DNA of 64,000 nucleotides. Origin: Lunularia cruciata (taxonomy: Eukaryota > Streptophyta > Marchantiopsida > Lunulariales > Lunulariaceae). The notes beneath the pieces are model-generated. The model had not been told where the DNA came from. It saw only the letters and a program-made list of their open reading frames with translations, and made no database searches. Both the position numbers and the translations under genes were made by a program. Location: NCBI GenBank assembly GCA_948567375.1, contig OX419756.1, positions 74,378,552 through 74,442,551 of the forward strand. Reading direction: 5' to 3'. Below, piece after piece: positions 24,401 through 36,836 of this stretch. Each line of letters starts with the position of its first letter. The stretch's first letter is position 1.

Positions 24401-25050
24401 TTAGAGACATAGTGTTTGCTATGGCACGAGAGAGTGGATACTTGGCTTGGAGGGAGCGTTCGTATGCATTGCAGACAACACGTGTCAGGGCAGACTTATA
24501 CCTGGTCCGAGATGATCAGGTGACAGTAGCGGATGTCGTGGTGACGGACCCTACGCGTGATACAGTTTCGGAGGGAGTGATTACCCATCCCCCTGGATGG
24601 GCGGCGAGTGCAGCAGCAGGTCGCAAGGTCTCCAAGTATAGGGGCATGCAGCGAGGTCACCTCTTTGTTCCTCTAGCCTTGGAGTTATATGGAGCGATGG
24701 ACACGGCATTTGACACATTAGTCAGGGAGTGCGCGAGAGCTTATCATGTTAGGCGTCAGGGGGTACCACTCTCACTCTCATACTTTGTAGCTTACTTTAG
24801 ACAGCGTGTATCCATTGCTCTACAGAGGGCAGTGGCTGGTGCAATCCATAGGAGAGCAATCACATTAGGTGATGTTTCTTCGGATGCTCCAGTTGTGTGT
24901 AGACCGTACGACTTGCATAGCTCGGATATCTTAGGTGTGGTAGGGCAGATTTCTCATACAGACTCTATTGGGGCTTAGCCCCATGTTACCTTTTTTGTCT
25001 CTCCCTTGTACGGCTTGATGGGGTCTTCCCATCCTTCATTTTTCCTACGT
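21500..25050 (+). mobile_element. R2-like (restriction-like-endonuclease) LINE, best copy (copy 1)
   Basis: This is a near full-length non-LTR retrotransposon. Its presumed 5' untranslated region (about 21500-21810) is G+T rich with imperfect repeats of gaaagttatga and gagagtgat. One long protein frame follows (21812-24978), then a 3' tail of about 70 bases that is shared with the copies at 3.72 kb, 34.81 kb and position 10. The exact 5' end and target duplication are not clear, because repeat X' ends only 200 bp upstream. It shares sequence with copy 3 (34.8-38.3 kb), but copies 2 and 3 are 5' truncated. The presence of a C-terminal endonuclease instead of an APE domain separates it from the L1/RTE LINEs usual in flowering plants. 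Confidence 0.85.
21812..24978 (+). pseudogene. LINE polyprotein: C2H2 zinc finger, reverse transcriptase, CCHC, restriction-like endonuclease
   Basis: In order: an N-terminal C2H2 finger CPVCHRRF...HVGRMH (about 21864-21926), likely for target DNA binding; reverse transcriptase with motif A VDVENAFNSV (about 23027), motif B GTRQGDPLGG (about 23212) and motif C LADDTHIVG (23316); a CCHC finger CECG...H...C with the usual GG and H-D that follow (about 24310-24400); and endonuclease residues ADLYL...VADVVVTDPT with a downstream K-rich segment (about 24488-24640). The start is taken as the ATG at 21812, the first one ahead of the finger. Three lesions break it: TGA at 22368-22370 and TAG at 23313-23315, both in frame and both explicable by C-to-T (CGA, CAG), and a frame change near 23634-23640 where the third copy keeps the frame. 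Motif C has L in place of the usual Y/F before ADD. It is one continuous frame apart from these. Confidence 0.85.
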
Positions 25051-26520
25051 GAAGTCTTCAATAAGAAGCGCTTCAAAACTGTATGGCAGACAGAAGATTG
25101 TTCAGTATTTAAAGGGGATGCTACAAATATCCTTGATATGTCTGGTTTGATTGTCCTAGCAGAGCCTCAATTATAAGTGTACTAGACACAAACAGCATCC
25201 GTCTACTATGGCACCGGAATAAGATAAGCAGAGCAGAGACCAAATATTATTAACAACGGTGAAAATTACAAGCATGTACTTCTCATTACGAGATATTCTA
25301 CATTCGAGAAAGACCTAACATAACCGAGCTCATAAATCTTCATAATGTTTGTTCTTTGTTTGGTGGACGGTTTGATCACGCACTGCGCTACGTACCTTAT
25401 ACCATATATCGATCGCACTGTATCTATGGTACCGTTTCTACAAATTCGGTGAAGGGTCTACAATTTATTCAATTTATTTATTCAACGTCTAATTTCAAAT
25501 TTAGATACCGGAAATTGCAAAATGAGTGCAAGAAGTCTATGAAAAAGATAGTGCAGAGTATTGAGTGTGTGGTGCATGCGAGAAGTACTCCTCATAGAGT
25601 TTAATACGTTTAAAATCTTTTATATCAGTTGTTTCGCTGGTTCGTAAATAAAAAATTGTTAAGTGGAAGATTCAGTTATTAATAGAGGTTGTACTTCTTA
25701 AACTAGAATTTTCGACCAGAATAATTAACTCATTATTCTCCCAAACTATTTGGAGTTCTGAGAGTATTTTGTCGTATAATCTCAATCATAAAGCTAAGTA
25801 TTATCCGCAACAATCTGTTTTAGATTGGACTCCTTTTCAATTTCAATTTATCCGTTTCAGAGGTCTCTTTTTTTCGGCTTTCTCTAATTTCGCCTTCCGT
25901 CTCTATTTTTCAAAGCATGCCCATTGGAGAATAATGCATTTCCTCTTATGTGCAATTGTTCAATACCGTAAGCTTGTCGCGACGTCAAACTTGTGTGACT
26001 TCATTGAGAGGTGTGAGGTGAGTGAGTACCTTTGGAAACATGTCGGATCTGTTTGCAATCCAGAAAATAGATCGTGAGTTTCAGAAGGAGAAATTCAAGG
26101 CTTTTGAAACAAGGTTACTGTGAAAATTGAATGTAATTGACCGCTTACCACAAAGCTAAAATCTTCTAAATCTGTTGTGCCTTTTGCAGTTGAATAACTC
26201 ATGGATGTGAGCATACTCTACCAAGCCCCCTTAAACTTATGCAGTTGCCCATTGTATTGCTGCATACTCAACAGAGACGAGGAACATGCTTCTTATCTTG
26301 TCAAATATTAATCTATTGTTCTTTTTATTGCACAAAGCGCCGTTTTACGATTTTACAAGGAGAAAAAGGAAATGCTGTAGTACGTTTCCAACGAAAACTA
26401 CTTTTTGGTATCCAATCGTTCTCCACCCAGCGGTCATGAATTTCAGATTTATTCACAACGACAGGTCGGAGATTCAGTATTTTACCTGATAGTGAGTGAA
26501 TGACGAGCTACACTGGGAAT
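25051..26520. other. No gene recognised; weak third match to repeat X
   Basis: Bases about 26403-26485 resemble part of repeat X (around 2083-2165): both have tccaatc, ttctccacc and gagattcag in order. Otherwise frames up to 102 codons carry no known motif. Confidence 0.4.
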
Positions 26521-26559
26521 TCGATTTTTTGAGAAGTTCAATCTCCAAAGTATCTTCGA

Positions 26560-27400
26560 GGTACTTCGAGGATTCACTTGATGATTATCTCGCAGGATCT
26601 TGACCCTAAAATCTCTCGTAACCCTCAGGCAGACCTCTGAAAGTTTCAGAGTAACGTAATTCGAGAAATCGTAATTTAAGAGACTTTCCTAAGGACATCG
26701 GAACATGTTCAAAAGTCGTACACTGTCCCACGTCCGGGCATTCTAAGTCGATCGCATCACCGAGAGAATCGGGAAGACCCTTCAACTTAGCACAATCGAA
26801 TACCGTTAAAATCGAACTTTAGTTAATTGACCTAGGCTTTCTGGTAACTCTTCCAGATAGTTACAATTTAAAATATGAATATCCCCACACTTCTATAACG
26901 TCCTATACTTTCAGGACTGTATTTTAGGTCGGATATACCCCGTAATGTAAGAATTGAAGTCAGTTTCTCACAGCGTCCCGGAGGCCCGAACATGTGCAAA
27001 GGTCGATGCGTGTCCAAACGATGAACGCAATCCTCCTGCCTAGTCGTCGGGCTCTGTGATCCTTACACTGCACCGTCGCAGCTGGACATCACGTCAATTG
27101 CACGGACGGATCCTGGACTTCTGCGACCCTGTTCCATAATGCTACGGACCAACGATCCATGACAGCCCTGAAAAAACAGGTACTGCTGTGGGCTCCAGAA
27201 GTTCTCCGGGAACGTTCTCAAAGCAGGACAATCTACGATGTTCAGCCATTCAAAACATGGCAAAGGATCGAACGTGCTAGGTGAGAATTTTGATTTTGGA
27301 AGACCACCTATCTCCGGATCCTCTCTCAGAGAGAAACTGGGGGACCAGTGATCAGCTTCAGGTCGTCTTCACGGTCCCAAAATGTTTTTTCAATCGGGGA
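26560..27400 (-). pseudogene. Leucine-rich-repeat gene remnant (plant resistance-protein type)
   Basis: On the minus strand several leucine-rich repeats can be read, each with the LxxCxxLxxLPESxGxL pattern of plant NLR-type receptors: FEWLNIVDCPALRTFPENF (about 27190-27250), LNCNYLEELPESLGQLTKV (about 26815-26875), DCAKLKGLPDSLGD (about 26750-26800) and LRFLELRYSETFRGLPEG (about 26625-26690). The repeats lie in different frames separated by stops, so the gene is dead. I find no NB-ARC, TIR or kinase domain next to it. In living genes such repeats act in ligand or effector recognition in the cytosol. It lies head to head with the plus-strand piece at 27.44 kb. Confidence 0.6.
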
Positions 27401-27435
27401 TGCTAACCGAATCTTTCAGAGATACTCGAGTTGGA

Positions 27436-27925
27436 TTTTATATGTAACTTTCTTAGTTTTAGAAGGTCACCGGAGTTACAGGCCCTTCTTAACAGTTTTG
27501 GAAAGTTAACTACCTTGGAACTGCGATCATTGCCGGAATCATTATGTAACTTTCTCAGTTTTAGAAGGTCACCGGAGTTACAGGCCTTCTCAACAGTTTT
27601 GGAAAGTTAATTACCTTGGAATTGGAACTGCGATCATTGCCGGAATCAATGGAAGACTTCTTGACGTGAACGAATTGCAGATGCCAGGGTGTTCCCAGCA
27701 GCTATACTTATCTTGGTGCAAGAAACTGTAATCATTGTCAGAATCATCCGGGGGCTTCTTGGCCTGAAGGAATTGCAAAAGCCAAGGTGTTCAGGGTCGC
27801 AGGCCCTTCTTAGCAGCTAGACTTATCTCCCTGCCAGAAACTGCAGTCTGTGCCGGAACCATTCGGACGACTTCTTGGCTTGCAGGCCCTTCCCAGCATA
27901 TTGCCAAATTGTTTGTAGAGAAAGG
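27436..27925 (+). pseudogene. Second leucine-rich-repeat remnant, opposite strand
   Basis: Plus-strand translation gives repeats of the same family: LSFRRSPELQALLNSFGKL then TTLELRSLPESMEDF, followed further on (in changed frames) by LYLSWCKKL.SLSESSGG and CQKLQSVPEPFGRLLGLQAL. A 102-bp (34-codon) unit is tandemly duplicated (27441-27542 and 27543-27650), a common way for leucine-rich-repeat genes to gain repeats. Stops and frameshifts show it is not functional. The orientation is opposite to the neighbouring remnant, so the two are pieces of two genes or an inverted duplication. Confidence 0.55.
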
Positions 27926-30900
27926 GCGACCGCGTTTGTAGAAGGATTACCGTTGGTATATACTATTCATTGTGCACTTATTCTCCAAGATTTGAAGTTG
28001 TGACCTTCAGGTTAGAAAGTTGTTCTCTATCCAACTGTGTCCTGAGACTATTTCTTTGTAACATCTATATAATTGATGGAAGTTGAAAGTTTCCAGAATC
28101 GAACGTAAAACTTGCATAGTCATTCCCCTACACTACAACGGGATTCGTTCCTGGGATCAATAGAGAATAATATAGAAATCAAAATAGCGTTGAAAGAAAA
28201 TTTAAGTTGATTAATAAGCTCCAACACTAAGAAGCCTTGTATGAGATGCAGCGCTCAGGAGACTCACTAGTGAAAATCATTAATATGTTTATGGTTCTTA
28301 AACCCTGTAGACGAAGATTGATCATTGCAATGCTGTGTAATTCATAACCTGACGTACATATTAACTAAGAGTGAAAATGCTGGGTACCCTTACGAGGTTG
28401 TGCATGGTGACCTGCAGTTGAGTGTCCTCGGAATAACATAATTTTGGCATAATAGGGCGACTGTTACCTTTAGTACCGTCGGTAAAGCATGCTATTTTGA
28501 AATCTGATGGCTGCGCAGGTACGCTTATCGAGATAAATAGTATGCTGAATGTGTTCGCAGCAAAGGTAATGTTAATTGTGTCTGAGGTGCGCACCATACG
28601 CATGTAACAATCAGACTATGAATAGAGTTGGAATGCATCAACTTGTTGGGGATGTGAAGAAATCTTGAACGGTGCTTTTGTCCTAAGTATTGGAAACTAA
28701 ACCGACAAAACATATATGAGTTGCAACTAACACCAGATGAATATTAGAAGCCAAGACCCGGAACAACTTGAGTTTAACGTTGAGACTTAGTTGATCTCGA
28801 ACAACTTGAATTTAACGTTGCCTACTTTGCCTAAAACTCTGATGAAGTTGAAAATTTGTTTGTCTCTACTTTCAACACACTTTTACAGTACTGAACAGCA
28901 GTTGATCTCAGTAAAGGATTACAAATGTAACCATATTTACACATAAAATTAAGGGGACACACTATAATAAAAACTGGAAGTGGATAATTATAGAAAATTG
29001 TTAAATGAATGCACAAAAGATATAGTGATAGTTCTATTTAATATTCGTTGCCTTGGTTTTGTGTATATATTACAAGGCTCTGTCCTGGTTGTGGACAAAT
29101 ACTACACTTGTTTATCGTGCCTTGTAGTTGGATTGATTTCAAATGTCATGGGTCACCAAACATCCAAACACAAGAAATTTCTTCCACTATACTTTCCTCC
29201 ACCCGAAGGCATCCCGGGAACTTTGTAGACAGACAGGACACAACCTCGCAAAATGCCCACAAAACCAAGTTATTAATATAATTATTCCTGTACTATCATT
29301 TTAAGATTTGTATGTTTATTTAATATTTCTCTAATTATAGAAGAAATAAAAAAATGTATAGCACTCGACAAAAGACTCCTCAAATTTCATGGATGTCTGT
29401 TCATACACCTTTGTACTCGTAAGGGACAGCTTTATCAAAAATCAACACTAACAAAAGCCCGGGACGAGATCGAAGGCAACACTAACAAAAGCTTTTGTCA
29501 GATCCATCTCAAGCAGTGGCGAATGAAAATCATTTTTATGATTGTATGCTCCATGCTCTTTAAGAACTGCGACTTGATCTGTACTGTGGTATAGTACACG
29601 AACCTGCCGTAAACCAGTTTAAGTTCAAAGTCGAAGGTTTTGGCATGGTGTCATACCGATGTCCATTCCGACGAACTTTGCCATCTATGCCGACCCTATG
29701 ATAGATTTGATCAAATTATTAAGACTTTGGTGTTAACAACTTGTTAAAAGTGGTGAGTGTTATGGCCGATGTTGGAAACTAAACATGCGCATGAGCTACA
29801 ACAAGACGACTTTTACAAGCCTGCAGCCAACTGCAATTGAAGAGCTTGTCAGACACTTCTAGTTCCTAACCGGACGAAATTATACCGACTTTCGAAGCAG
29901 CAGATTATGTAACGGCGCGAAAAAGCACGAGTCTCTGATAAGCAGGTGAATGGTGCCATCTTTTTTGAGTCTCAACTCAACATTCAGAAACAAATTTGAT
30001 TTTAATGTCTGCCATGACATATAAAACAAAAGTAACCATCGATTTTCAAGTTTCTTTCCGGAAAGAAAACATTTTGGCAATGAGTACTATTTTTCAAACA
30101 TCAAGCATCTTGTTTTTAATAAGGGGCACAAGCACCTTTCCTCTTTGTATCTCAAGAACAGATCTAATCTAAACGAGAGGAAACATGATAATGCAGCTGT
30201 ACCTTCCTTTCGACAAGTTTGAAGAGTATGTACAAATGAACAGGAAAACATCCGACATAATACGTATGCTCAGTCAAAACTTGATTTCCTGTGTATAAGC
30301 AAGGTGTGCGATTCCTGAGTTCGTTCAGATTCTATTCTCCACTGACGATTTTCCCTATTAGAGCTTTAAGTGTGTGGATCCTTTTCGTACTAAGAGCGTA
30401 AGAAGACAGGAAAGCTAGATTGTGCAGGATAGTTACGTCTAAACATGATTTCTGTGACTAAGCAAGGTGTCCGATTCCTGAGTTTGTTTAGATTTTATTC
30501 TCCGCGGACGATCTTGCAAACTATAGCGTTCAGTGTGGGTCTTTTTCTTACTAGGATCATAGGAAGACAGGATTCTGCAGAATAGTCACGTCTTGCCAGT
30601 AATGGGCAGGTCTAGGTTGCTTAAAATCTACTGTAATGCACCTTTTGTCATGTTGTTGCATAATTCAGGAGGGCACTGAAGTCTCTAATCTGACCTTATA
30701 AACTACTTGGTTAAGCATTCGCAGAACAGTGCCACTAGAATGGGTCTCCTGTCTTGAAGGAAGAGCTACAATTCTCCGCAGCACATTCCAGCTCTTGAAG
30801 CCGACCACCTGATCCAACTCAGTAAGTATTACGTCAATCAGATCAATGTGTGTTTCCTTCTTAGGTTGATCGTGTCAACTCTGATCACTCGAGAGAAAAC

Positions 30901-33900
30901 TCAGCTATGGAGTCCACAGCTGATTCAAGTTTCACAACTAAAAGTCTTAGATAACACGAAACTAAAACTACGGGTCATCCATACTTGAGGATCTTACCTT
31001 TCCCCACAGGGAGAAGCTTCCATCCCACTCAGAATGCGCTTCTGGATTGAAGAAGAACTCACTGGTGCCCTGGAACACCCAATTAAGAATTGACCACCTG
31101 ATGCTAAAGGAGAAGTTCAACAGCTAGAGAAGTTGAGCACCTTAACCTGAAAAACTTACAGTGTGCATTATGACACAGAGGACAGTTCTGGCAATTTCAC
31201 TCAACAACTCATGACGGAAAAAATAGCACTGGGTATTAGGATGTTGTCACGGCCCTCGTCAATAGTGGGGCCAGCAGGCTCCGCACGATAGAATGAGCAT
31301 CCATCCATGAGCCCTTGACTCACTAGGCTCCGCTCAAGCACATCACCACATCTACTCCTGCATCAGAGCAGCACACAACAACGTCCTCAGCTCATCTCTA
31401 CTCAGTTCTCTTCAATCATATGCCCGCTTTTTTAGTTGTTTTGCAGTCTCTTTGAGTGAAAAGATACAGTAAGAAGCTTTTCTTAAATTCGCTAATCATG
31501 CCCGCTATATTGTTCCCGACAAGGATAGTCGGTATGATTATGATTTCAAATTTTCTGCAAGCAAGTTTTAAATGTGGTCCAAGATATACTGGTAGGATAG
31601 GAAAATAGACTCCTTCCCAGAACTAACGTTCATCTAGTTGACAGATTTGAAGCGATATCTCCCGCTAGTTTCACCGTAATATCCTGCGCAAAGTCGAAGA
31701 TAATCAAACTTTGTTGCGAGACAGGTCATGAACATCATAGAAAACAGAGACGCTCACTACGAGTAAGGAGTACGTCGTAACGAGGGCCCGTATTCGACAA
31801 TTATATTGAGTCATGATCATTGAATGGAAATACCGAAAGCTAGTTTACAGCCTACAAATCATACGCCTTCATCTAAAGAAACCAGAAAGAGAGCGCAGCA
31901 GGGAAACAGGTCTTCATATCCGAATTTGGTAGAGAAGGCCAAATATTCCTTCTGTGATTCGCGAGCATCTGCGTACACCAAGAAAGAAGGCCGATCAAAC
32001 GACTTCATGGATTGCATTTTCATTTCAGCACTGTTAGCATTCATGCCCACTTTCAGTGAAATCCCTTGGTTTCCAACTGCTCACACATTTGGTAAAAGTA
32101 TATTTGGTATAAACTAATTTAATGCCAACTTTGAGTCTCCTGGCCAGGTTCACGTTCTTCTAATATTGGTACACAGAATTGTCATTTAACAGTTGTGGTT
32201 CAGCCAGTTCCCTAGGAAGGAACCCCCGGAAAAAATAGCCGCAACCGAATGTATGCAAAATTGGAAGTAAGTACCATCGCTTGGGAACCCGAATCTAAAA
32301 TTTTAAACATGACCTCTTTAATTTGAGCGAAACCTTAGAGGAAATCTTCTGCAGATTTTCGAAAATGAAAGCATCGAATCAATCAATTAATCAATCCATG
32401 ACGCAAGAACTGGAAATAGAGCTATCTATTTTCACCTGTGAAACTTTTGATCGCACTCCGTTTGGGCGACATCCCCGAATAATCTACAAATGCATCCTCG
32501 CGTGATCCGGTGTCAGCAACCCAATCTATGATAATCCACGCAAACATCAGAGTCAAAGTAAACCCCCAATCGTCTTCCTCCCCGCGATTTCTCCATCTTC
32601 AACAAGACACATTCTCCGCTCTCCACAACAGCTCTGCTCCCGATGAAGCACATCGATCGAAACCACCAGTGCTGCGTTGCATCAGTGGTTTTTCTGAAAC
32701 AGCTATTGCCTTGTAAACCGCCAGGGAAGGAAAGGATACGGTGACATCTTCCTGAGTTTTGTTCAAAAACATAGTTTTGTTTACCTACTCGAATTACTGT
32801 AATAGTGGGATTAGGTATTATAATTTTAATAATATAAATATTGTAGTCCATCATCCCCAAGGCAAGATAACCCCGAATTGCATCTCGAGCCAAACCTATG
32901 GCAGCCCAAGACCACAGAAAGTGCATTAACAATGACCTGAGCGACACGAACGTACGCTAATGTTCATTCTGTGGAGGAACAACAGGCATTTGCATGCTAT
33001 ATGTATTTGTATTATCCCCACGTTTTTCAAAAGTTGGATGAAGAATGGATGAAGAATGTGACATATGAAAAATAATTACGTAAGATTACGTAAGATAAGA
33101 TTATAAGTATTTGATCATTGTGAAATTTATGATTTTTTATTATTAAAACATTCAAAATTTTAAGTTATTTCTTACATGGGTATGCTCTCTCATCGGCGGC
33201 GGGACAAGTAACTTAGTATTCAAGATATCTACTTTGTCTTTACAGAGGATAAAAAGCAAAGGGAAATTTTAGCGGATTAAATATTAAATTGACTCGAGAG
33301 AACAATACTGTTAGCAAGATTATACATCAATACACATACAGAAATGAAATGAAGATGTATGAACTCGGATTCATGAAGGACGGTAAGAATAAATTCGAGT
33401 AGTCTTGAGTGATAAAATTCAGGAAGAACCTAGAAGGATGTGCCCCATATTATTACAATGAAACACTCAAATATATATCTATAGCGGTACAGATTATCAA
33501 GTGATTAAGATTTTGACGGTTGTATATTGGAATTTTAGTTGGCAAAACTTATCAAAGGTGTAAGAAGAAGTGCTAAGCAATGTGGATCAATAAGTTCAGT
33601 ATTCTTCTCAATCTGGACTTGAATTGAACAGTATCCTCTTTCGCTAAATTTTCCACTTCTTTTCAGAAAGGTGGCAAAATTAGTTCATTGTTTTGTACTT
33701 TGAATAATGAGAAATTTTGTAAACGAAAAACAAAACGCAAAGGAAATTAAATGTGGCTTTCTCGTAGCACCTGCCCATAATCTTTTAACCGATCGATGTG
33801 CTTAATATCTTTAATACTTGATGAAAATGGAAGGTGAAGAAGAATTAGTGTCAAATATAAAATATTAATACCAGATTACGATACGCCTTCAATGATTTTG

Positions 33901-34811
33901 GTAAAATAATCAAAATAAACAAATTATTGATGCTGAATATTCATGAGTTTCCTTCCAAATCAACCGTGAGAGATTTTCAGGGAATCATTTCTATGAAGTA
34001 GGTCATGTGGAAATGAGAACACTCAAAGGTTATATGATCTACGTTTGAAAATACAAGTGACGTCACACCAAGACGACTGATGTGATTGACATTGATGCTA
34101 TGTACGGTCACCACGGGATACAGTTGATTAATGTGGATAATACTAGCCAAAATCTATAATATATCTAAAGAAGGAAAAAATACAAAATGTCGTAAATAAG
34201 ATGTGTACACATGTTTACATTATTTTGAGCATGTAAAAAAATAAAATCGTGGTTATATAGAATGATGAAATTTGAAATATGGAGGTCTACATTGACTTAA
34301 TCTGAACTTCGTCATTATTTACAACATATAAATGGAAGTGACCAACGTTTCCTAACTTGTAAATAATTTCTTGAAGTTGTGGATAATATACATTCCCATG
34401 ATTTTAAGGATAATATTACAATTTCTCATATCACTTTAAAAATATTCTAATTTTTAGTATACCAAACATATTTTATATAGAATACTAATTTCTAATTTAT
34501 AACTCCTTCTAACTTTCTAATTTATTCTAATTTCTAATAATTCTTTTTCAAAATCTTTGTTAGTGTGATCCTACCTAATAAGCTACACTAATTATATGTC
34601 AACATTAATTACCCAAATGGAGTACTCAAAATTTCAATTATCAATTTTAAATGTGGATCCATCCCGCACTTATGAACTGTAGAATCAAGCAAGGTTGTCA
34701 TGGCATTGGGAGAAATTCTTGATTCATGATAGTAGGGTTTGGGTCTTCTTCTATGAAGGAAAGATGTAGTGATTCCCCCATAGTTTCAAATTTTGATCTG
34801 AAAGTTAGAAA
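27926..34811. other. Long stretch without a recognisable gene
   Basis: Nearly 7 kb contain only a 164-bp tandem doublet (30273-30598) and scattered frames of 60-144 codons. The longest (32513-32947, minus, 144 codons) has no motif and is overlapped by plus frames. The 33.0-34.6 kb part is extremely A+T rich. I see no RNA gene, no repeat partner elsewhere in the window and no domain. Confidence 0.5.
30273..30598 (+). repeat. 164-bp tandem duplication
   Basis: Units start at 30273 (gtcaaaacttgattt) and 30437 (gtctaaacatgattt) and share agcaaggtgt, cgattcctgagtt, ttctcc and aagacagga in the same order. They are about 75-80% identical. No coding role is visible. Confidence 0.7.
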
Positions 34812-35262
34812 GAAAAAGGCGACCACCTAGCAAACACAAAGGATAGGAAGACCTTATCAAGCCATACAAGAGAGAGACAAAAAAGGTAAAATGGGGCTAG
34901 GACTCAATAGTATTGATATGAGAAATCTGCCCTGCTGCACCTAAGATATCCAGGCTATGCAAATCATAAGGTCTACAAACTAATGGAACATCCAAAGAAG
35001 CATCACCTATTGCGATTGCTCTCCTATGGATTGCACTAACCAATGCTCACTGTAGAGCAATGGACACATGTTGTTTAAAGTATGGGTGAGAGTGGTACTC
35101 CTTGACCTCTAATATGATAAGTTCTCACGCACTCCTTGACAAATGTGTCAAATGTTGTGTCCATCATTCCATATAACTACGAGGCTAGAGGAACAAAGAG
35201 GTGACCTTGCTACATACCCCTATGCTTGGAGACCTTGCGCATTGCTGCTCTACGTGCTGCCT

Positions 35263-35952
35263 TGTGAGCCGGCCTGTCTCTCACTTAGGATGAACCTCTA
35301 ATGGCTATTATGGTAACGCACCATGTACTAAGAAGGCAAAGAACTCCAACTCCATCATACTCCTCCAAGGCTAACACTCCAAGACTCAAGACATTGGACA
35401 CTAGAGAACTCAATGAGAGAGAGATAATTGCAAATGAAAGGATGATGAGTACCTCCTCACCCCTTGTTTATATACTTGTGAAATAGTTATGCACCAAAGT
35501 TACTAATTATCGTAGTAACTCAAGTTAATAGGCTAAAAGACAAGTAAAGTCAAAAAGTACAAAGGAATATTCAGCCATACGGGCATATTTCCCTAAGCAT
35601 GTAGTCTTATCTTGACCCAACCACTAAGTCAAGGATTCTTCACATGGGCTATCCTTGGACCATAGAAGAATCCGAAACAAAACGGATTGTGGGTCCAAGA
35701 GTTCTTAACTCTTTCTTCAAAGCCAAACACCTAAAAATAATACCAAGTTAATACACTAGAGTCCAAAATAGTGATGCTCATCTTTTCCACTTCCTCTAAA
35801 GTAAAGCCACCTCTATTTTAGCTATGAATAACTTTAGCTAATCATGACTAATGGAGACCATACTTATCTTTATATAAATAATACCTCTCAAGTACTTATA
35901 ATCTCAAAATAAAATATCACAATAGTATATATATGCATAGATGGTTGTTATA
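35263..35952. mobile_element. Probable solo LTR or other insertion inside LINE copy 3
   Basis: Alignment to copy 1 shows that this ~690 bp interrupts the LINE between the GCAGCAGC and GATGGG segments. It begins TGTGAGCC and ends TTGTTATA (TG...TA instead of TG...CA). The flanks GCCT and GCCC could be a worn target duplication. On the minus strand a TATATAAAC box is followed by a purine/pyrimidine-mixed leader, as in an LTR. A 61-codon frame inside has no motif. The solo-LTR interpretation is tentative. Confidence 0.4.
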
Positions 35953-36106
35953 GCCCATCCAAGGAGATGAGTAATCATTCCCTCCAAAAATTGCATCATG
36001 CATAGGGTTTGTAACCATAACATTTGCCACTACTACCCAATCATCTTGGACCAAGTATAAGTTTGCTCTGAAATGTGTCATCCACAAATTATACTAGCGC
36101 TCTCTC

Positions 36107-36836
36107 CGTAATACCAAAAGCTAGCCATATGATCTAGATGTGAAATTTGGTTTGGTATAATCTGGAATGATGTTATACATGATGGAAAAAATAGATCAGA
36201 TAGAAGTATTACCAAAAGAGTACTTCTGCTAATAGGGCAAAAATTGAAATAGACTTGAAAACTTAGAACCAATAGCTAGACATATGATTTAAAGGTGAGA
36301 ATTGGTTTGGTAACATTTGGAAGGATGTTACACATGATGGACTAAATAGATCAGAAAGAGGTTTCACCAAGGGGGACTTCTGCTAATAGAGTAGGAACCA
36401 AAATATGCTTGAAATCTTTGAAGGCAATTTTGGAGGCCTAAACTAATGAATTAGGCCTCAAAAACTATGCGAATCCCACCCCCCCCCCCCAAAAGGAAAG
36501 GCTAGCCTCCCCTCAACTTTGATTTGTCTCATCAAGAGCTTTCCAATGGTACTTCACCCACATGATTTTGAGATTCCTACAAGAAGATTCTCTTTGGTCA
36601 GAGCTTGTTTGACCAACCAGACAGGATCAAGATCAACATGTCACCCATCCAAGTAAGTAATCCAAGGGTGGAGCTTGCTTACATGTCACCTATCTATGTG
36701 TCTAATCCTATGGTGGAGCTTCCTTGGAGGAGATCCTCTTTGTCTATATAATCAAGAGAAGGTGCTCCTTTGAGGCATCAAAGGATTGAGTGTGAAATCT
36801 GTGTTTTCTCTCTTCTCTTGTCCTTGGAGTATTACA
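36107..36836 (+). mobile_element. Solo LTR, family E (copy 1), TSD CTCTC
   Basis: The 730-bp unit runs from (C/T)GTAATACC to GAGTATTACA, i.e. the inverted TGTAATAC...GTATTACA ends of an LTR, and is flanked on both sides by CTCTC (36102-36106 and 36837-36841). It interrupts LINE copy 3, whose sequence resumes exactly at the flanks. It carries a run of 12 C at 36479-36490 and a TATA-like tctatataatc near 36741. The other two copies in the window (39106-39848, 52186-52927) are also solo. No internal region of this family is present. Confidence 0.9.

Noticed and set aside
21491-25066. Inverted attgaagact / agtcttcaat at the two sides of LINE copy 1, as if terminal inverted repeats of a DNA transposon
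   Set aside because: Ten bases in inverted orientation over 3.5 kb can be coincidence. The other LINE copies lack it, and LINEs do not have terminal inverted repeats.
32513-32947. 144-codon minus-strand frame
   Set aside because: It has no motif, no repeat of the frame elsewhere, a mixed hydrophobic/basic composition as expected by chance, and overlapping plus-strand frames. Not enough for a gene call.
35301-35486. 61-codon frame within the insertion in LINE copy 3
   Set aside because: It lies in a presumed LTR-like insertion with a TATA box on the opposite strand and shows no motif.
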